Assembly: GCA_026770585.1 (NCBI GenBank)
Contig: MU646409.1
Span: 562,978 to 575,332 of the forward strand
From: Baffinella frigidus
Taxonomy: Eukaryota; Cryptophyceae; Cryptomonadales; Baffinellaceae
DNA: 12,355 nt
Direction: 5' to 3'
Each line of letters starts with the position of its first letter. The first letter of the stretch is position 1. Both the position numbers and the translations under genes were made by a program. Below the pieces are notes generated by a model. It had not been told where the DNA came from and ran no database searches. It worked only from the letters and a program-made list of their open reading frames with translations. Shown in pieces: positions 1 to 8,688 of the stretch.

Positions 1-502
1 GGATTGGGGCACCCTGAACCCTCAACCCTCAAGCACACTATCAGGGGGGGGGGGGGGGGTGGAATCCTTCGGTTACCGTCTGTAATCCTCTGGATGCGGA
101 AATCCCCAGGATACCCGCTTCCTCTTGACAAACGTGAAGGGTCGCAAGTCCGTAAAATACCTCGTGTACAAGAACCCTGTTGAACCCATGAGTGCAATTT
201 GAAAATATGGATTGGATTGGACCCCTCCAATTGCTCCAATTGATGCATATTCCTGATTTAGCACTAACAAGTTGACTCAAGCAAACTTGTATGGTAATTT
301 TCATGGTCCACACGGGTGTTCTCAAATTAGGCTTTGCTCAAACATTTGAGGTTCAAACTCCTATTTTGTCTAGCTTCGCAAGCCTGGCAAGCTCTTCCGC
401 TGCAAAATCGACGCCCAGGACCACGCAGACAAACAAGGGATGTAGACGACGTAAGTGATTCCCAAACGATCCAAAAAAAAATCCATAACAAGGCGACCTT
501 TC
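1..502. other. intergenic sequence with a telomere-like remnant and a poly-G run
   Basis: I see no convincing gene here. Positions 10-32 contain CCCTGAACCCTCAACCCTCAA, three degenerate telomere-like units in the same C-rich orientation as the large array further right. Positions 44-59 are 16 consecutive G. The short open frames on both strands lack the C/G third-position bias of the exons found elsewhere in the window, so I treat them as chance. Confidence 0.5.
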
Positions 503-796
503 TCTGGGGATATTACCCCATAGGATGACCAGAGTGACTTTACACAGGTCACGTCCGCTCAGTCACGTCCACTATAAGGAGATGTAAGCCCACTGCACGT
601 GCGGCTCCGTCCTTCTCTCAGTGAAGACTTACTCGCACACGATCCATGTGTGTCTCGAGCGCCCGAGCGGAGCCCTTCCGCCACCTCTGGCGGAAGGGCT
701 CCGCTCGGGCGCTAGAGACACACGGAGACATCGTGACTGAGCGGACGTGACCTGTGTAAAGTCACTCTGGTCATCCTATGGGGTAATATCCCCAGA
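503..796. mobile_element. MITE-like foldback element with 65-bp terminal inverted repeats
   Basis: Positions 503-567 and 732-796 are perfect reverse complements (65 bp each), beginning TCTGGGGATATTACCCC and ending GGGGTAATATCCCCAGA. The element is flanked by the direct duplication CTTTC (498-502 and 797-801), as expected of transposase-mediated insertion. It is 294 bp long with no coding capacity, so it would be non-autonomous. A second, separate hairpin lies inside it (648-723). The 5-bp target duplication and TIR sequence do not let me name a superfamily. The exact match between the arms points to a recent insertion or to arm homogenisation. Confidence 0.85.
648..723. repeat. long internal hairpin within the MITE-like element
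   Basis: Arms 648-683 and 688-723 (36 nt each) are reverse complements with one visible mismatch (CTCGAGCGC against CTCTAGCGC) and a 4-nt loop CCTC. It is GC-rich in the stem. Together with the terminal repeats it would let the whole transcript or single strand fold back in two stages. It could also feed small-RNA production, which is an inference. Confidence 0.8.
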
Positions 797-1340
797 CTTT
801 CAGCAAGTCCCTGGGCTCCGGGATTTGACCAGGACAGTCGGGGGGGTTCAGAACAGTCGATGACAGTGAAAACGATGTATAACGTCTTCACATTGCGCGG
901 TGGGCCGTTTCTGGATTTTCCTGCTAGAACAACTTTTTTGTCAGAAACCTACGTTGAATTCTTAACTTTGCTAACTCAAACTTTGAAAAAGGCCAATGCT
1001 CGATTTGATTGCAATGGAAATTACTACACTCTGGTTCACCCGTGTGGAATATCCTGGTTGATAAATGCCTTCAAGCCTTCTATTCGAAGAATTAGTAAAA
1101 CGAAATGGAGTTGGCTAATCAGCTGTTTAGAAGTCAGCCCTGTGGTGGGGTTGGGGACTTGAAAATGAAAATAGAACACCCACTCCCTTCGAAGTGTATG
1201 ACATCGCTGATGTGGCAAATGGATCAACTTAAACACTCCAGAAAAAACACCCTCTATTCCCTCTTCACGTACCTCAGTACTTGAAAGCTAAACGCGGTAC
1301 AAAAGCTTTGGTGCTTTGGTGCTTTGCAAAAATACTTTTT
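797..1340. other. AT-richer intergenic sequence, no supported gene
   Basis: An open frame of 100 codons starts at 860 on the plus strand, but its codons favour A/T in the third position, unlike the exons in this window. It has no domain I recognise and no clear splice partners. The stretch 1303-1327 repeats the phrase GGTGCTTT. I see no promoter that I could defend. It may be decayed transposon sequence. Confidence 0.35.
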
Positions 1341-1402
1341 CTGCAGTCCTTTCTACGGAAGGGCGTGTCGTTGGCGTATGTTGGGAGAAATTAAGGACTC
1401 AA
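1341..1402 (-). repeat. interspersed repeat, copy 1 (inverted)
   Basis: The reverse complement of this segment reads TTAATTTCTCCCAACATACG followed by CCAACGACACGCCCTTCCGTAG and ends at CTGCAG. It matches the segments at 1905-1981 and 2129-2205 over the shared core CCAACGACACGCCSTTCCGT. Three copies within 900 bp, one inverted, show that this is a dispersed repeat family upstream of the SRPBCC gene. Confidence 0.75.
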
Positions 1403-1415
1403 AGTCGGGTCAATC

Positions 1416-1579
1416 TCTTCGCGTCCCCAATACAACACAAAGTTGGAAACTCCGACATCTGGTACAAGTTTTGAAACTCGGGGCTTTTTGATATCGAATT
1501 GGAGTTTTAAAGGCCCGGGTTTTATTTGTATCAGAAGTTCAGAGTTTCCAACAATGTATTGTACCTGGGGACGCGAAGA
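1416..1579. repeat. imperfect foldback repeat
   Basis: The left arm 1416-1452 contains TCTTCGCGTCCCC (1416-1428) and TTGGAAACTC (1443-1452). The right arm 1542-1579 contains their exact reverse complements at 1567-1579 and 1542-1551, separated by similar lengths of diverged sequence. The centre includes GATATC and AT-rich sequence. This looks like an older, diverged MITE or foldback element. I could not define terminal duplications. Confidence 0.65.
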
Positions 1580-1904
1580 AATTCGACCGAAATGGCAAAC
1601 GCTTTTCTCAAACTAAAAGTCCGACCCACGATTTGGTCGAGTTCGGAGGGGAAACGTCAGAGGGGGAACAAAGTCTCTTTTAGATATTGTTTACCTGCCA
1701 GCCACCCCATTTAGAAGTTTCGAGGTCTTTGTTTTTTTGGTGAGTTGTATTACACTCACATCAAAGGCAACGCCCACCTCACTCTTGAGGAGATGGGACC
1801 AATCTACGGATGAGCTCCCCGACCGTCGCTTTCACGACCCGGGGATTTTAGATTGCTCTTCTGAAAACCTTTAGGTTCTTTAGGTTGTAATTTCTCCCAA
1901 CATG

Positions 1905-1981
1905 GGCCCAACATCCTTGAGGTCCTTGAGGTTTTAATTTTGCCCAACATTTGCCAACGACACGCCGTTCCGTGGAAGGGA
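1905..1981 (+). repeat. interspersed repeat, copy 2
   Basis: It reads GGTTTTAATTTTGCCCAACA then the core CCAACGACACGCCGTTCCGT and GGAAGGG. It is preceded by CCTTGAGGTCCTTGAGG, a tandem pair, where copy 3 has CCTTTAGGTCCTTTAGG. An abbreviated partial unit (TTTAGGTTGTAATTTCTCCC, from about 1878) lies just to the left. Confidence 0.75.
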
Positions 1982-2042
1982 TGACCACGCTGCCCTTTCG
2001 TGATGTTCACAGGCGAACGGACTGAAAACCGGGTAGTTAAGC

Positions 2043-2128
2043 CTACGGTATTGCCTACGGTAGGCCGTAGGGGCTTAGGGGGGGTCCTTTGAAACATTAG
2101 ATCCTAGGGGGCCCACGGCCTACCGTAG
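2043..2128. repeat. palindromic CCTACGG/CCGTAGG element
   Basis: CCTACGGTAGGCCGTAGG (2054-2071) is itself palindromic with a 4-nt centre. Its 14-bp core CTACGGTAGGCCGT (2055-2068) recurs inverted at 2115-2128, enclosing about 45 bp. A longer near-match of the 2043-2074 segment, in reverse complement, sits inside intron 7 of the SRPBCC gene (7323-7352), including the adjoining CAATACC. The element is therefore dispersed rather than a local accident. Confidence 0.7.
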
Positions 2129-2221
2129 TCCTTTAGGTCCTTTAGGTTTTAATTTCGCCCAACATATGCCAACGACACGCCGTTCCGTAGAAGGGATCTG
2201 CAGAGTAAAGGATCTGCAGAG
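2129..2221 (+). repeat. interspersed repeat, copy 3, with tandem GGATCTGCAGAG
   Basis: The copy carries CCTTTAGGTCCTTTAGG, then TTTTAATTTCGCCCAACA and the shared core CCAACGACACGCCGTTCCGT. It ends in GGATCTGCAGAG (2194-2205), repeated at 2210-2221. CTGCAG is also the end of the inverted copy at 1341. It lies about 180 bp upstream of the proposed start codon of the SRPBCC gene, so it may fall in its promoter region; that is inference. Confidence 0.7.
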
Positions 2222-2399
2222 AAAGCATTTTCCATTTGGTCCACTTCAAGGGCTCAAAAGGCATCCAGGACTGAACGCTTGTGGCGAGGCACGGTGCACG
2301 GTGGGGATCGTGGAACATCTCTGTGCCTTTCCCGAGGACGGCGCAGACGTTTGTTACGTATAGGCACGCGGGCCTCTCATCGATATCCCCCTGTGGACG

Positions 2400-4518
2400 A
2401 TGCCTCCGCACAGGCCTCATTTTGTGGTTGCCGCCGCGTTAGTTCTCCTATTCGCGGATGCAGGCTCAGCGACGGTCGCGGACAGGTCCACGGCACCTTG
2501 GGGCAGTGTGCTATCACCACCGCAGGCCCTCAAGAATCTTCAGACGGGGTGGACGCCGGAAGGGGGGGGGCACGGGGCTGTTTTGCAGCGGCTGCGAGGA
2601 GGGGGCTGCATGGACTGGTTCTCATGCTTCGGTAGCATCCCCATGCGTCCCCACAGACGGAAAATCTCAGACCCTGGAGTATCCGCTGAATACTTTCCAG
2701 GCAACACCCGTGTTCCTTTGCACCGTGCGTCGGTGATCGCTGCGGAGTCCTACCACAGCACCTTTTTGCATTCACGAGAAACGGACCGTCAAGTGTTTTC
2801 TTCCACGTCGCCACCCGGTTGGACGTTGAACCAACAGTTGAGCTTGTTGACCTAGAGTTTTGAGCCAAGTGGGCTCTCTGACACGAACGGCATGTTCTGG
2901 ACTGCAGGGGGCGGCCAGCAAGGGCAGGCTGGGGGGGCGCAAAACTCCATCGATCCCGCCACCGGCAAGCGCAAGAAGAAAATCCGAGCGGGGAGGTGCG
3001 TACAGCGAGTCCCAAACCTGCAAAGTCTGGTGCAGATTGGTCATTGTGCGGCGGTTCCGGCGGCAAATCTGCCCAGCGAATGGGCTTGCTGATGTTGGTG
3101 CAGCAACGCGTTGGTTGAGAACTTCGTTTTTTTTCAGGATGGAGAAGTCCACGGTGATCGCAGCGCCAATTTCCACGGTGCTCCTCGACCATTTTTCACG
3201 ACCCTGTTTCACGACCATGTTTCCAAGGGGTGGCAGCATCTCTTTGCGGCCCTGCATAGATTGTATGTCTGATTTGCGTGGGGCTCCGAGCCATTTCTGA
3301 ACTTAGCACACGTTGACGGGTTTTCCATACCTGGTTTTGTACCAGGGTTTTGGGGGGTTTGGTTTAGGCTTTAGGCTTTAGGGTTTATGGTTTAGTTTTT
3401 AGTTTTTAGGGTCTAGGGTGAGGAGTAAAGCATATTTGTGGTGGGGCAGGTGTACACGGTGATCACGGACTTTGAGCACTATCCGGACTGGTGCGGCACG
3501 GGGATCAAGCGCATGGTCGTCAAGGACAAGTGCCGCCCAACACCTGACACCCCCGATCATGCTGCTACCAAACATCTCAAATGATACGCCCTGAACCCTG
3601 AACCCCAGACCTTAGACCCCAAACCCTGCACCCGAACCCTGCACCCTACACCCTACACCCTAGACCCTAAACCCTAGACTCTAGACCCTAAACCCTAGAC
3701 TCTAGACCCTAGAACATAGACACTAGGCCCTAGACCCTAGACCCTAGACTCTGAACCCCGAACACCAAACCCCAAACCCTACACCCCACACCCTACACCC
3801 TACAACCTGAACCCTAAAAACCAAACTCTAACCCCTAAACGCTAGCCCCTAAACCCAAAACCCTACAACCTAAACCCTCACCCCTTACCCCTAAACCCTA
3901 ACCCCTAAACCATGCACCCTTAACCCTAAAACCCGAAACCTTAACGCTATACCCCAAACCCTAAACCCTAAACCCTAACCCCTAAACCTTCAACCCTAAA
4001 CCCTAAACCCTGAACCCTAAACCATGAACCCTAAACCCTAAACCCTAAACCCTAAATCCTAAACCCTAAACCCTGAACCCTAAACCCTAAACCCTAAACC
4101 CTACACCCAATGCCTTCAACCCGGAAACCTCAATTCTAAACCCTGAAGCCCAAACCCTATACCCTAAACCCCAAACCATAAACCCTAAACCCTGAACCCC
4201 AAACCCTGAACCCTAAACCCTAAAACCTTGACCCTGTACCCCCAGCCCTGAATTCTAAACCCTACACCCTAAACCCTAAACCCTAAACCCTGAACCCCAA
4301 ACCCTAAACCCTAAACCCCGAACCCTTAATCCCATACCCCAAACCCTACACCCTAAACCCTAACCCCTAAACCTTCATCCCTAAACCCTAAACCCTAAAC
4401 CCTAAACCATGAACCCTAAACCCTAAACCCTCAACCCCACACCCTCACCGTAAACCTCAAATCCTAAACCCCAAACCCCATACCCTAAACCCTGAATCTC
4501 CATCCTACACCCAAATCC

Positions 4519-4550
<32 letters not shown>

Positions 4551-7500
4551 ACCCCAAACCCTGAACCCTAAACCCCAAACCCTAAACCCTACACCCAATA
4601 CCTCCAACCCTGAACCCTAAAGCCCAAACCCGAAACCCCAAACCTTGAACCCTAAACCCTAAACCCTAGACCCCAAACCTTGAACCCCAAATCTTAAACC
4701 CTTCACCCTAAAACCGTAACCCTGTACCCCCAGCCCTGAATTCTAAACCCTCAACCCTGAACCCTAAACCCTCAACTCTGAACCCTAAACCATCAACCCT
4801 GAACCCCACACCCTAAACCCTCAACCCCGAACCCTTAATCCCATACCCCAAACCCTGAACCCCAAACCCTAACCCCTAAACCTTCATCCCTAAACCCTAA
4901 ACCATGAACCCTAAACCCTAAACCCTCAACCCCACACCCTAAACCGTAAACCCCAAATCCTAAACCTCAAACCCCATACCCCAAACCTTCAATCTCCACC
5001 CTACACCCAAATCCCTCAATCCTAAACACTGAAACCTAAACCCTAGACCCTAAACCCTGAACCCTAAACCCTAAACCCTAAACCCTAAACCCTGTACCCT
5101 CAACTCAGAATCCTCAAACCCACACCCTAAACCCTAAACCCTAAACCCTAAACCCTGTACCCTCAACTCAGAATCCTCAAACCCACACCCTAAACCCTAA
5201 ACCCTAAACCCTAAACCCCGAACCCCAAACCCTCAACCCTAAAACCTAAGCCCTCAACCCTAAACCCCATACCTCCAACCCTGAATCCTCCACACTACAA
5301 CCGAAACCCTGAACAAACCCTACACCCTAAACCCTCACCCCTAACCCTGAACCCTAAACCGTGAACCCTAAACGCTAATCTCCGAACCCTTAACCCTCTA
5401 CCCCGAACCCTCAACCCTCAACCCCAACCCCTAAACCCTGAACACTAAAACCTAAACCCTGAACCATGTACCCCAAACCCTAATCCCGGAACCCTAAACC
5501 CTAAACCCCAAACCCTAAACCCTAAACCCTAAACCCTAAACCCAATTCCTCCAACGCTGAATCCTCCACCCCCCACCCTCCACTCTCCACCCTCAACCCT
5601 CAACCCTAAACCCTCAACCCTCAACCCCAATCCCTAAACCCTAAACTCTAAACCCTGAACCCTGTAACCCCAACCCTGAATCCTACACCCTAAACCGTAC
5701 ACCGTAAACCATGAACCCTAAACCCTAAACCCCAAACTCTAAACCCCAAACCCTAAAACCTGAACTCCATATCCTCAATCTTCAACTCTCAACTCAAATC
5801 GTTAAACCTAAACCCTAAACCCTTAACCCTAACCCCTAAACCCTAAACTCTAAACCCTAAACCCTAAACCCAAAACACCACGTCTTCCCTAAACCACGTC
5901 CACAAACATATCCGCAGACAGCCCCAAAGACAGCCCCACGCTTGCTTTCGGAGGCATCCACGATCCGGCGTTTCGGAGGAGGATGGCTGGCACATTCTTT
6001 CCTGCCGACTGATGCTTCTCGTTTGGTCCTGGGGGCAACCGTGTGCGGGTGCGCGTGTTGGCTGGGTTTCGCTGCTGGAGTCCTGGACACCGCCTCCAGA
6101 ACGGTTGCCCCTCTCACGAAGGCTGGCGACTACATGACTCAAGTGAGATTCTGACGCTTTTGCGTGTTGCGCAGGAGCCCTGGGCACCAGGAAATCGAGT
6201 ACCAGACAGGGTCGATGGGCTTCACCTTCTATTTCAAGATGTTCTGGGGGACCTCGCAGCCAAACGTCGTCTCGTTTCGTAACGTCGAACGCCAGGTGAT
6301 TCAGAGAAACCCGTCTAGCCCTGGACCCCTTTCTCGTCGAACGACAGGTGAGAGAGAGAAACTCGTCTAGCCCTGGACCCCTTTCCTAAGCCAATTCTGG
6401 ACTTTGGAAAGGGGTCCAGGGCCAGATACGTTTTTGGTGAAGGTGCTGGTCTGCAACCTCGCCACTCCAAACGATCCACACAGTGTCAGTGCACCGGATG
6501 CTTTTCTCACGCGATGTGTTTTCACCGCCCTGATGTGATGCTTGTTGGTTTGTCCGTGTAAACTCGTGAGATCCACTGGGATATCATGCCGCTCTGTTCT
6601 CAACACCTTGAGATTTGTTGGCGACAATGCTGGCTTTGGTGAGTGTTGGACAGAAGCGAGAGTGCAAGTTCTGAAGCGTGGGGGGGCGACCCGTTGCAGG
6701 GGGTGATCAACCTTCTTCGAGGAGACTACACCCTCACGGACAACGGCGACGGTGCGTCATGCCCCCGCTTCTGCCTTTTCGAAACATACACACCATCTTG
6801 GACAGATTCGCGACGCAGGAAGAGAGAGGCGTTGAGCGGTGGAAGAGCAGAGAGCGTCGAACGATTCGAGAGTGACTGACGCGAAACAGAGAGAGAGAGA
6901 GAGCATGCGAGAGAGAGAGACCGAGAGAGCCAGCGAGAGAGATAGATGTATAGAGGGAGGGAGAGATAGAGAGAGGGAGAAAGAGAGATAGATAGAGAGA
7001 GAGAGAGATAGAGTATGCGAGCGAGAGGGAGAAAGAGAGAGAGAGAGACTAACGCGAGGCACAGAGGACCAAGCGCCTCCGGCGGTGATGCTTTCTCGCG
7101 GCGTCAACTTCCGACGCGCTTTCTGGCTTGTCAACTTTCGACGTTTCCTCCTGCAGGGACGACAAAAGTGGACTTCTTGATCGTTGCCGACTGTTCGGGA
7201 CCGATCCCGAACTTCATCAAAGTGGCGATCGCCAAACTCATTGTCGAGATCGCTCTCTTCCACATGAAGCGGTACGTTTGATAGGGCAGGGGGGGCTCCT
7301 ACGAGAAACACGCTTCTAGGGTCCCCACGGCCTACCGTAGTCAATACCATAGACGCACCACCCTGATTTCATTCCATTACCATACGGAAGTGCTCAAGGT
7401 TTTTGAAAGTCTCGCACGACCCTTTGAAAATAATCTCAAATTTGATGAGAAACAATCACATTGGTCTGTTGCCTCATGTACTCTCTCAAAGTGGCCATTT

Positions 7501-7970
7501 AGGTACCACACAATGGAAAGACTCAGAAACGGGTGTGAGAACGCGAAGTGTGTACGAGACTTATTTGGATCCAATTGCCTTTCCCCTCAAGGCGTCAGAC
7601 ACTATACACAAACCGCACACCGGAAGTGTCTGAGGCTGTTAGTACCCTTGCCTACGCCAGGTCATAAGTCGTATTTTCATTTTACTACACCATCTACGAG
7701 TAGAGTTGATTCTCACGGGGTCTACATGCTAAAAGGACAGGGACTTTGAGCCCTTTGTTTGCTCTTCAATTTTTTTTTGTACCACGAAACACTTTTAGCG
7801 CGAAACCTGTGTTTGAAATTCTGACGTATGACCTGGCGTGGAACCCTGCAGGTATGTTGAGTCGCCGCGCTGTACCGAGAACCTCGCCAAATACAACAAG
7901 CTTCCAAACAAGTGCGGACCTCCCCCCTCTTGGTCCTGTCACTCTACTCCTCTCGAGTACCGATGAGGAC

Positions 7971-8003
<33 letters not shown>

Positions 8004-8632
8004 CGATCGACGCTCGGGGATGCACACGCCCGGAACACAGGGTCTTCTGCGCCTTGGCCACTGGCCTCTCGAGCTCTGCCGCAGTCGAGTTGGCCGACTA
8101 TTGACGTTGACGATTCTGGGTGTGTAGTACAACTCCTCCAACTTTAGAGCGAAATAGCGCGGTCTCACCAAAGTGGTGAGACCGAATCAGACTGGGGCAG
8201 AGGTAGGCGCTCTGGTCCTACAGAAGAAACGGCCAGCACGGGACCTAGGCCAGTGCATGTCAGCGCAGGCACCCTGTGGGAGGCCAGAGACCCTTGAAAA
8301 TGACATGTCCCCCAAGGCACCCTGGGGGACATAGTATGTCCCCCAGGGTGCCCACCGCCCCCCACCCTGCGTCCACCTCCGCCCGACACCCGCTAGAGTC
8401 CTCCTCTCGAGTCGTCTGCCTCCAGCCAGGCAGGTACTCGCCGGGAGTAACTAGCCTGCTCGTGCTGGAGACTCCGCCAGCATTACCCCGAATTCTGGCG
8501 TGTCAAAAAGTAGGCGTGGGAGTTGAGCAGCGAGTGGCGTTTCAGGAGCGTGGGTGCCGGCACGAGTGAGGTTGGATGTAGCGGCCCGGCAGCGCTGGGC
8601 GCACCCACGGGCCAGGCGGGCGCGCGCCCTGG

Positions 8633-8688
<56 letters not shown>

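Noticed and set aside
860-1162. 100-codon plus-strand open frame
   Set aside because: Its codons favour A/T in the third position, unlike the supported exons, no domain is recognisable and no splice partner was found. It may be relic sequence.
2530-3192. 220-codon minus-strand open frame
   Set aside because: It lies antisense to exons 1-3 of the SRPBCC gene, has no recognisable domain, and is best explained as the shadow of GC-rich coding sequence.
5093-5216. CRISPR-like array
   Set aside because: The repeated 62-bp units are made of telomere-like 7-mers with no unique spacers, in eukaryotic sequence.
3582-5875. True chromosome end
   Set aside because: The repeats are highly degenerate, have unique sequence on both sides and separate exons of one domain, so the array is interstitial in this assembly.
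6757-7350. 197-codon minus-strand open frame with a Ser/Leu repeat
   Set aside because: Its middle is the GA microsatellite of intron 6 and its ends are antisense to exon 7.
7799-7851. Alternative exon reading AKPVFEILTYDLAWNPAG between TTTTAG and CAG|GTATGT
   Set aside because: Its length (53 bases) breaks the phase between exon 7 and exon 9, whereas starting the exon at 7852 keeps the phase on both sides and continues the expected domain end (MKR-YVES).
8160-8184. Rho-independent terminator
   Set aside because: There is no T-run after the hairpin and the surrounding gene structure is eukaryotic.
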